From an uncultured Porphyromonas sp. (GTDB lineage Bacteria > Bacteroidota > Bacteroidia > Bacteroidales > Porphyromonadaceae), in contig NZ_CABUAN010000002.1 of NCBI RefSeq assembly GCF_902489635.1, positions 1-64,000 of the forward strand: 64,000 nt of DNA, written 5' to 3'. Numbering within the stretch: the stretch's first letter is position 1; each line of letters starts with the position of its first letter. The notes beneath the pieces were generated by a model, which saw nothing but the letters and a program-made list of their open reading frames with translations, did not search any database and had not been told where the DNA came from. The translations under genes and the position numbers were made by a program. Shown piece by piece: positions 43,547 through 52,461 of this stretch.

Positions 43547-43762
43547 ATGAAACTCATCATCATATCCATAATCCTCATCGGACTCGCCGTAGTTCTGCTC
43601 GCCTTGCGACTGATCGTCAAGGGCGACAAGAGCCCTCAAAGCTCTCATATAGAGGATAGTAAAGCACTTAAGAAGAGAGGTATAGGATGCGCCAACAAGC
43701 AGATGGCGGAGCTGGCTACAAAACAAAACCTAGCCGACCGCCTAGCCGATGATCCCCAATAA
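43547..43762 (+). CDS. Small single-pass membrane protein
   Basis: A 71-residue protein with a single N-terminal helix (MKLIIISIILIGLAVVLLAL) followed by a charged cytosolic tail (KGDKSPQSSHIEDSKALKKRGI). It carries GCANKQMAELATK at its end. Similar short proteins are common in Bacteroidales; function unknown. The start at 43547 is fixed by the promoter at 43480-43487. It is followed 42 bases later by the OmpH gene, probably in one operon with dapB and lepB. Confidence 0.65.
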   Translation: MKLIIISIILIGLAVVLLALRLIVKGDKSPQSSHIEDSKALKKRGIGCANKQMAELATKQNLADRLADDPQ

Positions 43763-43804
43763 CCCTCTCTCCTATCACACTCGTCAATCAACACTACAAC
43801 TTAT

Positions 43805-44434
43805 ATGAACCAGAAATCAATCCTCCTACTCTCCTTACTTGTTGCGTCTCTCCTATTCGGTAGCTGCCAGAAGAAGCAGTCCGATGGGCAGACCGCTAAT
43901 TCAGAGGCACTCACAGAGAGCACCACAACTGGCGATCATGCGCTCAAGATAGGCGTCGTATCTCTCGACTCGCTCTACAAGAACTACGAGTACTATGTCG
44001 ATGCAAATAAGCAGATAGAGGCTCAGGTCAAGCGTAATCAGCAGACCCTCGCCAACAAGATGCAGCAGGCGCAGAAAGCCTATGCGAGCTATATGGAGAA
44101 GGCTCAGAAGGGGCTCTTCACCTCTCAGGCTCAGGTCGATGCCGAGGAGAAGCGCATCACCGCTATGCAGCAAGAGGGCGCTCAGCTGGAGCAGCGCTAC
44201 ACCGAGGAGGCGATGAAAGCACAAGCAGATGCACAGAAGGCTCTACACGATGAGGTGACCGCTCAGCTCAAAGCCTTCAACGCGGACAAGAAGTACGACC
44301 TAATCCTCACCTCCGTAGGTCTGGAGGGGGTCATGTACGCTGGCGAAGGCTTTGACATTACCCAAGAAGTCCTCGACTTCCTCAACGCTGCCTACCAAGC
44401 TAAGTCTAAGGAGACTAAGGAAGCTAAGAAGTAA
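43805..44434 (+). CDS. OmpH/Skp family lipoprotein
   Basis: A 209-residue periplasmic chaperone-like protein. The signal ends in LLFGSC, so it is lipidated at Cys21, unlike E. coli Skp. The body is a long coiled coil with many K/Q/E (NKQIEAQVKRNQQTLANKMQQ, AEEKRITAMQQEGAQLEQRY), framed by the start strand KIGVVSLDSLYKNYEYY and the end strand KYDLILTSVGLEGVMYAGEGFDITQEVLDFLN (quoted in parts). Family members help outer-membrane proteins fold. It is in an operon with dapB, lepB and WbqC genes. Confidence 0.9.
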   Translation: MNQKSILLLSLLVASLLFGSCQKKQSDGQTANSEALTESTTTGDHALKIGVVSLDSLYKNYEYYVDANKQIEAQVKRNQQTLANKMQQAQKAYASYMEKAQKGLFTSQAQVDAEEKRITAMQQEGAQLEQRYTEEAMKAQADAQKALHDEVTAQLKAFNADKKYDLILTSVGLEGVMYAGEGFDITQEVLDFLNAAYQAKSKETKEAKK

Positions 44435-44511
44435 AACCCTACACGACGTGTGCTGTGAGGAGACATATCGCTCCTCACGCACACCTGCTTATCAAACCGC
44501 TACTAACTACT

Positions 44512-45237
44512 ATGAAAATCGCTATACTCGGATACGGACGCATGGGGCACATGATCGAAGAGATCGCCACCCAGCGCGGACATCAGGTGGTCGCTCGTAT
44601 AGATAAGGCTGACGCTGCCCTACTGGAGGATGGTTCTCTGCGAGAGGCCGACGTCGCCATTGAGTTTTCCACCCCTGAGAGTGGCTACCAGCTTTGCCAA
44701 GCTGCCCTAAAGGCGGGATTACCCGTAGTCACGGGCAGTACGGGCTGGAAGGAGCAACTAGAGGAGCTCAAGACAGAGGTGCAAAGCTCTGGTCGTGGGG
44801 GACTCTTTGCTGCGTCCAACTTTAGCCTCGGGATGAATCTGATGATGATCCTCAACGAGCAGCTCGCACAGCTCATGGCTCCCTATCCCGAGTACACGCC
44901 ACGCATTCAGGAGACGCATCACATACACAAGCTGGATGCACCGAGTGGCACTGCGATCACACTGGCCGAGGGGCTGATCGAGCAGACCCCCTCGCTACAT
45001 GACTGGCATCTAGGCGTAGAGACGCACGATGGGTCTCTCGGCATCGAGGCAATCCGTGAGGGCGAGGTGCCTGGCATCCACTCCGTCATCTACCACTCTG
45101 ACATCGACGAGATAACGCTGCGCCACGAGGCTTATAGCCGTCGGGGCTTTGCGCTAGGAGCCACCCTCGCCGCCGAGTATCTCCTACAGCACCCCGTAGG
45201 CGTCTGGTCTATGCGTGACCTCATCCTACACAAATAG
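44512..45237 (+). CDS. dapB: 4-hydroxy-tetrahydrodipicolinate reductase
   Basis: DapB of lysine/diaminopimelate synthesis: NAD(P)H-dependent reduction to tetrahydrodipicolinate. I use the ATG at 44512, since ILGYGRMG (the dinucleotide-binding GxGxxG type) must be near the N-terminus. The reading frame from 44455 adds a leader without conserved residues. Visible: GSTGWKEQL, NFSLGMNLMMILNEQL, and the catalytic HHIHKLDAPSGTA (about residues 142-154), with His and Lys. The 241-residue length is normal for the family in Bacteroidetes. Confidence 0.95.
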   Translation: MKIAILGYGRMGHMIEEIATQRGHQVVARIDKADAALLEDGSLREADVAIEFSTPESGYQLCQAALKAGLPVVTGSTGWKEQLEELKTEVQSSGRGGLFAASNFSLGMNLMMILNEQLAQLMAPYPEYTPRIQETHHIHKLDAPSGTAITLAEGLIEQTPSLHDWHLGVETHDGSLGIEAIREGEVPGIHSVIYHSDIDEITLRHEAYSRRGFALGATLAAEYLLQHPVGVWSMRDLILHK

Positions 45238-45264
45238 TCCTACCCATACAGACCCTTTCACGCT

Positions 45265-46683
45265 ATGAAAATCAAGCTTCACTGGCAAGAGAAGACCCTC
45301 TTTCAGAAGATTGTAGCCATCGTCATACCGATCCTCTACCTCCTCTTCTGCATACTCTGGGCGGGCCCCTTTTGGTTGGTCTTCCTCCCCTTTATTCTGG
45401 ACTATTACTTTACCAAGCTCATCAATTGGTCTTGGTATCGCAACATCAAGAACAAGACGTTGCGGGGCTTCGTCTCGCTACTGGCAGACCTCCTCTGGGC
45501 GGTCATCGGCGTGCATCTGCTCAGCATCTTCTTCATTCAGAATTTTGCCATCCCCACCTCTTCACTGGAGAAAACGCTCCTCGTGGGTGACTACCTCTTT
45601 GTGGACAAAGTGACCTACGGCCCCCGTATGCCGATGACTCCGCTGCAGGTACCACTAACGCAAAACCGCTTCCTCGGTCGTGAGTCTTACCTCAGCAAGC
45701 CACAGCTATCCTACAAGCGCCTCAAAGGAATCCGAAAGGTACAGCGTGGCGACTTGGTCGTCTTCAACTTCCCCACGGGCGACACCGTCACAACCAAGGT
45801 GACTAACCCCGACTACTACTACCTCAAGCAGATGTATGGCGGACGGGCTGCGCTGGAGGCTCAGCCAGAGGTCTTTGGTAAGATCGTCTACCGCCCCGTG
45901 GATCGTCGTGACCACTATGTGAAGCGCTGTGTGGGACTACCGGGCGACCTCATCGAGATACGCAACAACGACATCTATATCAATGGCAAGCTACAGGCGC
46001 GCCCCGAGCAGATGCAGCTCAACTACTGGGTCTGCACCCGTGGAGGACGCTTCTCCGCTGAGGAGCTTAAGCATCTAGGCATTAGCCTCGATGACCAGCA
46101 TGTGGTCTCCGCATCACAGCTCACGACAGCCGACCTCGAGGAGATGGGCTTAGCCGGTGTCGATCCCAGCGATCTGCAGGCACTCTACTTGCTACCTCTT
46201 ACGGAGACTATGCGCCAGCAACTAGCCAGTGATAGCCGTGTCGCTAAGATCGTTGTGTCGCAAGACCCCAATACCAATCTCTACCCTGTAGGCTACAACC
46301 TCGGCTGGACCCGTGACAACTATGGTCCACTACAGATACCACGCAAGGGGCTCACCATCGAGCTTACGCCCGAAGCCTTAGCACTCTACAGCCGGTGCAT
46401 ACACAACTACGAGGGGCACGCTCTCGAGCAGCGTCCCGATGGCACCATTCTCATCGACGGACAGCCTGCTACGCACTACACCTTCGGGATGGACTACTAC
46501 TATATGATGGGTGACAATCGTCACAACTCTGCCGATAGTCGCTACTGGGGCTTCGTCCCCGAGGATCATATCGTAGGGCGCCCCGCTCTCCTCTGGCTCT
46601 CGCTAGACAAGGATCTAGGTCTCTGGGGCGGCAAGATACGCTGGAGACGTATGATGCACACGATACATGGCCAGCCACTCTGA
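45265..46683 (+). CDS. lepB: Signal peptidase I
   Basis: Inner-membrane S26A protease that removes signal peptides. The 472-residue size reflects the long inserts usual for Bacteroidetes. Two or three N-terminal helices (about residues 15-48 and 66-92) lead into the catalytic part: Ser100 in IPTSSLEKTLLVGDY and Lys220 in HYVKRCVGLPGD. Box D/E motif is MMGDNRHNSADSRYWGFVP. An insert of about 190 residues lies between Box D and E. It is followed by a degenerate relative whose start overlaps by 17 bases. Confidence 0.95.
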   Translation: MKIKLHWQEKTLFQKIVAIVIPILYLLFCILWAGPFWLVFLPFILDYYFTKLINWSWYRNIKNKTLRGFVSLLADLLWAVIGVHLLSIFFIQNFAIPTSSLEKTLLVGDYLFVDKVTYGPRMPMTPLQVPLTQNRFLGRESYLSKPQLSYKRLKGIRKVQRGDLVVFNFPTGDTVTTKVTNPDYYYLKQMYGGRAALEAQPEVFGKIVYRPVDRRDHYVKRCVGLPGDLIEIRNNDIYINGKLQARPEQMQLNYWVCTRGGRFSAEELKHLGISLDDQHVVSASQLTTADLEEMGLAGVDPSDLQALYLLPLTETMRQQLASDSRVAKIVVSQDPNTNLYPVGYNLGWTRDNYGPLQIPRKGLTIELTPEALALYSRCIHNYEGHALEQRPDGTILIDGQPATHYTFGMDYYYMMGDNRHNSADSRYWGFVPEDHIVGRPALLWLSLDKDLGLWGGKIRWRRMMHTIHGQPL

Positions 46684-47152
46684 CATAGCGACGAAGAGAC
46701 GAGCCACCTGGCTACGCTGGGTACTTCCGATGATCATGGTAGGACTCATCATCGTCGGACGTCTCTTCTTCTTTGTCTATCGCCAGCCCACACCCAGCGG
46801 TACCAGCTATCACCTGATGAGCCGCATCGCCCAGCCACATCGAGGCGACAATGTGCTCCTCACGCTAACAGCCGACAGCTTAGCTGGGAGCAAGCTCATG
46901 CTACGAGTTGTGGGCGAGCCAAGCGATACCCTGCGCTTTACAGAGGGCAAGCTCCTAGTCCTGGGCAAGCGTGGCCGGCAAACCTTTATTATGCCACTCC
47001 CCCAGCCTTTACAGCAAGGCACTTACGAAGTGGTCTTGGCACCAGATGAATACTGGCTCCTAGCCAAGCCCCCGCTCACGGCAGAGACGATAGACTCGCG
47101 CCACCTCGGACCGATCCACCGCTCAGAGATCACAGCGACAGTAATATGGTAG
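46667..47152 (+). CDS. Inactive signal peptidase I-like protein
   Basis: A 161-residue protein with one N-terminal membrane helix (about residues 16-38). Three phrases line up with LepB: QPHRGDNVLLTL (RGDxVVF in LepB), MLRVVGEPSDTLRFTEGKLLVLGK (VKRCVGLPGDxIxIxNxDIxINGK in LepB) and PDEYWLLAKPPLTAETIDSRHLGPI (YYYMMGDNRHNSADSRYWGFVP in LepB), each quoted in parts. The catalytic Lys position is Leu79 and GDN is replaced by AKP, so it cannot be a normal Ser/Lys protease. It overlaps lepB by 17 bases and the WbqC gene by 7. Could be a scaffold or partner of LepB. Confidence 0.7.
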   Translation: MASHSDIATKRRATWLRWVLPMIMVGLIIVGRLFFFVYRQPTPSGTSYHLMSRIAQPHRGDNVLLTLTADSLAGSKLMLRVVGEPSDTLRFTEGKLLVLGKRGRQTFIMPLPQPLQQGTYEVVLAPDEYWLLAKPPLTAETIDSRHLGPIHRSEITATVIW

Positions 47153-47799
47153 TGCTCCCCACGGCATACGCTCCCTCGGTCGCCTATATGAGCTATCTAC
47201 TGGACAGCTCCACGCGTATTGAGGCGCACGAGTATTATCAGAAGCAGACCTACCGCAATCGCTGCGCCATCGTAGGTGCCGAGGGGGTGATGAAGCTCTC
47301 TATTCCCGTCCTCGCGGGCTCCTCACAGCAATGCCCTATCCAGTCGGTGCAGATCGCTGAGCATGACAACTGGCGGCACAAGCACTGGTACACCATAGAG
47401 ACCTGCTACGGCGCATCACCTTACTACGAGTACTACGCACCCGACCTAGCACCCCTCTACCTCGACAAAGCGCACCGAGCCACATCGCTCTATCAGCACA
47501 ATCAGCGGCTCATCACGCGCATCTGCCAACTCATCCACCTTCCCTACCAGTGGCAAGAGACGGAGCAATATGTCGGTGCCTCAGCTGACCTGTGTTCACA
47601 GCTTCTGCCACCCATCGCCACCGCCAGCACAGACACCGAAGAGGCTATCGTCTCCGTTCCGTACTACCAGGTCTTCGCCGGGTCGCTCGGCTTCGTCGCC
47701 AATCTCAGTATCCTTGACCTGCTCTTCAATATGGGTCCCGAGTCGCTCCTCGTCTTGCGACAGCTCCACGACCAGCTATCGGGCATCTCGCTTCTCTAG
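47146..47799 (+). CDS. WbqC family protein
   Basis: A 217-residue protein resembling WbqC: LPTAYAPSVAYMSYLLDSST at the start, then the strand EAHEYYQKQTYRNRCAIVGAEG and the phrase KHWYTIETCYGASPYYEYYAPDL with aromatic-rich helix (quoted in parts). Family members occur in polysaccharide or glycolipid loci; biochemical activity is not established. The start overlaps the end of the LepB-like gene by seven bases, indicating coupling. The stop overlaps the last codon of the convergent DUF4190 gene by four bases. Confidence 0.85.
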   Translation: MVVLPTAYAPSVAYMSYLLDSSTRIEAHEYYQKQTYRNRCAIVGAEGVMKLSIPVLAGSSQQCPIQSVQIAEHDNWRHKHWYTIETCYGASPYYEYYAPDLAPLYLDKAHRATSLYQHNQRLITRICQLIHLPYQWQETEQYVGASADLCSQLLPPIATASTDTEEAIVSVPYYQVFAGSLGFVANLSILDLLFNMGPESLLVLRQLHDQLSGISLL

Positions 47800-48140
47800 G
47801 GATTAGCGTAGCCATTGGCCACAACCGCCGTCATAAAGACGCCGAAGATTAGGACGAAGATTATAAGCCAAAAGAAAGAGATACAGGCCCCTGCAATGGC
47901 TAGACCTCGTGGCTTACGAAAGATGCCAATAGTAGAGAAGATGGCTCCTAAGACCCATACAATCCAGCCTACGACGGGAAACCAGCCTACGACTAGGGCG
48001 ACAAGCGATAAGGCGAAGCCCGTCGTCCCTAGAGAGTTCTTGCGCGGAGTCGGCACCACGTTCTGGACGTAGACATTTGTAACTGGCTTGTTCTGTTGCT
48101 CCTCATTTCGTTTTTCACAAGGAGGAGTATTGACTTCCAT
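47796..48140 (-). CDS. DUF4190 domain membrane protein
   Basis: A 114-residue protein: a soluble N-terminus (about 1-35, NVYVQNVVPTPRKNSL) followed by two helices, GFALSLVALVVGWFPVVGW and GLAIAGACISFFWLIIFVL, with the loop IFRKPRG between. This is the DUF4190 layout, common in Bacteroidetes and of unknown function. A TATCTTTG promoter lies at 48171-48178 on its strand. Its 3' end overlaps the convergent WbqC gene by four bases. Confidence 0.8.
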   Translation of the reverse strand: MEVNTPPCEKRNEEQQNKPVTNVYVQNVVPTPRKNSLGTTGFALSLVALVVGWFPVVGWIVWVLGAIFSTIGIFRKPRGLAIAGACISFFWLIIFVLIFGVFMTAVVANGYANP

Positions 48141-48170
48141 AGGAAACTAGTTGATAATGGTTCGTGAAAC

Positions 48171-48178
48171 CAAAGATA
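48171..48178 (-). promoter_or_regulatory. -7 promoter element (TATCTTTG) for DUF4190 gene
   Basis: 31 bases upstream of the start at 48140 on the minus strand. Confidence 0.55.
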
Positions 48179-48244
48179 CGAAAAGCTATCAACAGAACGT
48201 AGAACGTAGATTCAACTATCAAATGCTCCTCACGTGGAGGCAAT

Positions 48245-48288
48245 AGAAACACGCCCCAGCTCTAAAGATAGAACTGGGGCGTGTTTCT
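48245..48288. terminator. Hairpin between DUF4190 gene and T9SS cargo
   Basis: agaaacacgccccag / ctggggcgtgtttct, perfect 15-base arms. It lies 81 bases downstream of the stop of the 48369-52334 gene, ending that transcript on the minus strand. Confidence 0.7.
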
Positions 48289-48325
48289 ATTTGTAGTGTG
48301 TGACTCACCGCCACACGCTCTATTG

Positions 48326-48352
48326 GAGACTGATGACTTTTGCAACAGTCTC
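48326..48352 (-). repeat. 27-bp palindrome repeat, copy 3 (inverted)
   Basis: gagactgatgacttttgcaa then cagtctc: the reverse complement of the copy at 13730-13756 with one base changed. It lies just after the stop of the T9SS cargo gene. Confidence 0.7.
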
Positions 48353-48368
48353 TATTGGTCAGCGAGGC

Positions 48369-51300
48369 TTACTGCTTGTCAAAGGGAAGCGTAGCCACAC
48401 CACCGTCTGTCATCTGTAGACGGATATAGTAGCGAGCTGCTGCCAGTGCCGACACATCAACCCTACTGCAAGCCTCACCGCTCATGACGAGTAGCCCGTC
48501 TGCGGTATAGATCCAGTAGTTCTGACATGGAAGTGATAGGTGCAGCTCAGTCGTAGCCACTGTCGGATAGACATAGACAGGTCGTAGAGGCTCGAGGCTC
48601 TCCACGGCAGTGTCCTTTTGAGCTAGCAGACGCACCAGCTTAGACACCCCACCTCTAGTCTGCAGAAGTAGTGCGGCAGCACGGTCACGCTCTTGCTTCG
48701 TACTAAAGCCGACGGCTAGGTCACCGCCCTCTGCGGGGAGCTTCAGAGCAGATAGCTTGAACTCCTCCATCAGCTTGCTCGGCTCCAGGGAGACTGTCAC
48801 CTCCTTATTAGGATGCTCTACAGAGACCTGTATCGTCTGTGGCGGGCAAGGCACATTAGGCTTAAAGATGAAGTTGACCATCTCTGGGTTAGCCTGAACC
48901 ACCGGCAGATCTGTACGCCCAAAGGTTACATCATCTACCATAAAGGTGAGCGAAGTGCTCGTGCCACCCTTAGGGCTGTACATCGTAAAGGCAACGTAGA
49001 AGTTGTCATCGATCTGTATTCCCTCCACCTTAGAGAGATCCACACAGTAGTCATACCATTTCTCTGGCTCCATCTGAGACACGAGCAGGAGCTTCGTAAT
49101 GTCTAGGAATTGGGGCTTGACACCACCCGCACCATCAGGTGTTAGGAGGTAGACGCCAAACTGCTCCTGACCATCTTGCGTCGGCAGCTCATAGCGCAGG
49201 CGGAAGGTCAGATACATACTCTGAGCCTTAGCCTTAGAGAGTAGCGGAGAGATCAGCCACGCCTCCTGCTCACGAGCATCATCCTGGTCTAGAGAGTTGA
49301 AGAAGCTAATCTGGGCGCAAGTCTCTTCGACTGCCTGAGTAGTCTTATTTTTCTGCTCCCAGCCCTTGAAGGGACGATCAGCAAGCGTCGCAAAGCTCTG
49401 CCACCCCTCGAGGTTAATGCCACGTGTGTGACGCTGAGCATCGAAGTACTCCTCCAGGCTACCCTGCGCCTCCTTAGCATCCACGAGCATCATCGCCTGA
49501 GCAATCGTTTTGATACTCTGACGCGCCTCAGGAGCAGACTGCGTGAGTAGGATCTGGGTTAGCGTAGCCTCGGCAGAGGAGCCGTTGACCACCTTAAAGC
49601 GTGTAGGACGATGTGTGCCGACCTTGTAGGCACCACTCTCTAGGGTAGCCTTCGTCCAGTGACCGCCACCATCGATTGTGTAGTATAGCTCTAGACCATC
49701 CGTAGCGGGGAGGAGCTTCACATGGTCGATACCATTGACTAGTAGCTCATCGCTCTCCAGTCGGCCATCCTTACTGATAGAGACCTTGCCAGCCTCTACC
49801 CATGAGCCACTGAGGTAGTAGTACCCCTTGTCAAAGCGGTGATACCCCGTCCAGTTGTCGCCCTTAAAGCGATTGTCTAGAGGCTTATCCTCAGCAAAAG
49901 TCTCCATCCACTCAGCCGTCTCAGCCTTAGCCTCACCAACGATCTCTACGACGAGAGGCTCCATGCAGGCTGTCGTCAGTGTTAGGGTCGCTTTGTAAGT
50001 ACCCACCTCTCGTGGAGCGAAGGTCACTTTTACCTTATTATTAAGGACCTTCTTCTGAGTTGGTGAATAGAAGAAGCTACTCGTACTACTCTTGAAGTAA
50101 CCACTCTCAGAGGCGGTCTCTACCTTGACCTCTTGGATTACGCCCGTCACGTCAAACTCTAGCTCCATCTCATCCATCTCACCCACTGTGCAGACGAGAG
50201 TCTTATTAGGAGTCTTGTCAGAGAGCTTGACCATAGGAGGCGTAGCAGGGTCGATGATATAGCTATTGATACGGATCGTAGCCCAGCCATTCGTACCATC
50301 GTACTGAACCGAGTAGGGCTTCGTACCATAAGCTCCGCTGATGTAAGCACCAGGCTCACTCGCTTGGATAGCGTAGGCAACCTCCGTGACCTGATGACCC
50401 GCAGGCAGTTCGCTAGGCGTCAGGGTAAAGGTGCCAGAGGGCGTCGTTATATTGGGCTGTACCTTACCCATGCTCATAGACTGTACGAGCATCGTACCCT
50501 GGATCGGCTCTGTCGTCTTGCCCTCACGATAGATGGCGTGTGGCAATACGGAGACAAAGCGATCCTGTGCGTGTAGCTTTGTCAGACGTAGCAGAGAGCA
50601 GTCGTCCACCTTGACGAGACTACCGGCAGAGACCTCTACCCCAAATCGGAAGTAGCGAGCTCCCTCGGGAACAACCGTCCTAAAGCGAAGCTCATCCCAT
50701 GCCTTGCGCCACTCGATGTATCTATCACTTGCGATAAAAGCATCCTCAGGTGTCGCAATGGGCTTGCGGTCCGCATCCAACCACTGGCAGGCTAGACGCA
50801 GCCCATGATTATCTGCAAAAGGCTCCTGCACCGAGTAGTGCAGCATACCCTCGAGGACACTGCCTGGAGCCATAGAAAACTCCTTAGCATCTATGTCTAT
50901 CTCTTGATAGAGCTGAGCGGTCTCAGTAGAGGCCGTTTGATCAAGTCGGACAGCAAAGCCCGTGTTGCTGTTATACCCCTTAGTCTCCTTCATCACATTC
51001 CCCTTGTAGCTCCAAGAGGTAGGACGCTCAGCCTCATCAAAGTTGTAGAAGAACTGATCTACCAGTAGCTCTTGATCCTCCTTAGGTTCTGGTTTACCAG
51101 GAGGAGGTGTCACGCCACCAGTTGTTGCGGTACCTTGGAGCGGTATCTGTAAGATCGTTCCCGAGGCATTCACCTCGATAGAGGCTGTACGCGTGCCCTC
51201 TGCTGTAGGGGTAAAGGTCACGGAGATACCACCTCCATGATTGTCAAAAGTGTTTCCTGTCTTGATAGCAAAGTCCCCCTTGTGCGTACCTGTCAGGGTG

Positions 51301-52334
51301 ACTGTAGGCGTCTCTATCGCATTCTGTACAGTGATGCTGGTCGCTTTTTCTACCGAGGTCTCCCCGACAGCTACAGAGCCGAAGTCTAGACTCTCAGGCA
51401 TAGCCGATACTTTAATCTTAGCACTAGCACCTGTGGCTGAGGCCTTAAGCGGTATGTCAACCTTTGTCTTGCCAGCCACCACGGTGACAGATGCGGTAAT
51501 ATTGGGGTTACCATTCTTAGGAACGAATGTGACGCTCAGCTTACCACCCGTGGCGGTGAGCCCTCCAGAGAGTGGCTTCAAGAGAAAGTCCTCCTTGTTG
51601 ATCCCCGTGAGGGTCGCCTCGGGTGTTCCTGAGAAGTTCTGAATAAAGATCTCTAGCTCCTTGGTAGCACCTACCTCGCCAGCAGCCACCTCGGAGAAGG
51701 TCAACCCCTCTGCGGGATTGTAGCTGATCGCCACCTCTGTCGAGGGAGCCTTTAGCTCTATATTCTTCAGATAGTAGCCCGCCAAGTTACCCTGTGAGCC
51801 TTCATTGACAAAGGCTATGAAGCCCACGCCCGTTAGCCCCGTAGGGATCGACACCGAGGTCGGTGTGAAGTCCTGCTTAGTATACTGATGCTCATAGAGC
51901 GTTTGAAGGGTCTCACCGCTCTTGTTGATGAGCAAGATGCGAAAAGGCGAATTTCCCTTTACCAGAGCCACTTTTAGGTCGAAGGTCAAGCTCTTACCCC
52001 CGATAGCATCCAGGGCTAGCGGACAGGTCACAAGGTAACTGCTGTAAGGCGCCTTGACCGAAAAGCTTGATGCCGAGCAGGCAAACCAGCGGTCCTGTGC
52101 ATCCCCTCCCCACTTGACGGAACTATTGCTATATAGCGAGTGCCAGGTTGTCTCTAGTGCAGCCTTGTAGCCACTCTGCAGGGAGAGAGCCGACTGCGGA
52201 CTATCCTCCGTGAGGACTGAAAAGTCGATACCCTCTGGAGGTGTACCGCTCTGTGCAAAGCTCGACCACGAGAGCGACACCAAGAGTGTCACAGCAAGTA
52301 GGAGCTTCATAATCATCGTCTTGTGATGCTTCAT
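48369..52334 (-). CDS. Large T9SS-secreted protein with choice-of-anchor/cleaved-adhesin domains
   Basis: A 1321-residue secreted protein (start at ATG 52334, behind TACCTTTG at 52384-52377; the longer frame begins upstream of that promoter; ATG 52316 is an alternative). Signal: MKLLLAVTLLVSLSWSSFAQ. Two Ig-like choice-of-anchor/ASH-type repeats (about residues 215-410: LTFSEVAAGEVGATKELEI, LDFGSVAVGETSVEKATSI). A choice-of-anchor J/cleaved adhesin-like module near 1010-1190 (AWLISPLLSKAKAQSMYLTFR, MVDDVTFGR). The C-terminal 70 residues (VYVYPTVATTELHLS ... YYIRLQMTDGG) are a type IX sorting domain, type A. Likely a surface adhesin or enzyme. Confidence 0.85.
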   Translation of the reverse strand: MKHHKTMIMKLLLAVTLLVSLSWSSFAQSGTPPEGIDFSVLTEDSPQSALSLQSGYKAALETTWHSLYSNSSVKWGGDAQDRWFACSASSFSVKAPYSSYLVTCPLALDAIGGKSLTFDLKVALVKGNSPFRILLINKSGETLQTLYEHQYTKQDFTPTSVSIPTGLTGVGFIAFVNEGSQGNLAGYYLKNIELKAPSTEVAISYNPAEGLTFSEVAAGEVGATKELEIFIQNFSGTPEATLTGINKEDFLLKPLSGGLTATGGKLSVTFVPKNGNPNITASVTVVAGKTKVDIPLKASATGASAKIKVSAMPESLDFGSVAVGETSVEKATSITVQNAIETPTVTLTGTHKGDFAIKTGNTFDNHGGGISVTFTPTAEGTRTASIEVNASGTILQIPLQGTATTGGVTPPPGKPEPKEDQELLVDQFFYNFDEAERPTSWSYKGNVMKETKGYNSNTGFAVRLDQTASTETAQLYQEIDIDAKEFSMAPGSVLEGMLHYSVQEPFADNHGLRLACQWLDADRKPIATPEDAFIASDRYIEWRKAWDELRFRTVVPEGARYFRFGVEVSAGSLVKVDDCSLLRLTKLHAQDRFVSVLPHAIYREGKTTEPIQGTMLVQSMSMGKVQPNITTPSGTFTLTPSELPAGHQVTEVAYAIQASEPGAYISGAYGTKPYSVQYDGTNGWATIRINSYIIDPATPPMVKLSDKTPNKTLVCTVGEMDEMELEFDVTGVIQEVKVETASESGYFKSSTSSFFYSPTQKKVLNNKVKVTFAPREVGTYKATLTLTTACMEPLVVEIVGEAKAETAEWMETFAEDKPLDNRFKGDNWTGYHRFDKGYYYLSGSWVEAGKVSISKDGRLESDELLVNGIDHVKLLPATDGLELYYTIDGGGHWTKATLESGAYKVGTHRPTRFKVVNGSSAEATLTQILLTQSAPEARQSIKTIAQAMMLVDAKEAQGSLEEYFDAQRHTRGINLEGWQSFATLADRPFKGWEQKNKTTQAVEETCAQISFFNSLDQDDAREQEAWLISPLLSKAKAQSMYLTFRLRYELPTQDGQEQFGVYLLTPDGAGGVKPQFLDITKLLLVSQMEPEKWYDYCVDLSKVEGIQIDDNFYVAFTMYSPKGGTSTSLTFMVDDVTFGRTDLPVVQANPEMVNFIFKPNVPCPPQTIQVSVEHPNKEVTVSLEPSKLMEEFKLSALKLPAEGGDLAVGFSTKQERDRAAALLLQTRGGVSKLVRLLAQKDTAVESLEPLRPVYVYPTVATTELHLSLPCQNYWIYTADGLLVMSGEACSRVDVSALAAARYYIRLQMTDGGVATLPFDKQ

Positions 52335-52376
52335 AAGCTTTTGCTTGTTGTCAATTACATATATAGAAATGTGGCG

Positions 52377-52384
52377 CAAAGGTA
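52377..52384 (-). promoter_or_regulatory. -7 promoter element (TACCTTTG) of the T9SS cargo gene
   Basis: Reverse-strand TACCTTTG 43 bases upstream of the chosen ATG at 52334. Confidence 0.65.
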
Positions 52385-52461
52385 ATACTATTTTCAAAAA
52401 AACCACACGAGCACTATCTAGAGAGACTCATCCATACCCGCCGACAACGGATGACTTGTCA

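Noticed and set aside
44455..44511. Longer N-terminus for DapB
   Set aside because: The nucleotide-binding motif must begin near the N-terminus, and the extra residues are not conserved.
48369..52406. Longer T9SS cargo frame from 52406
   Set aside because: The promoter element at 52377-52384 lies inside the extension; the signal peptide starts after 52334.
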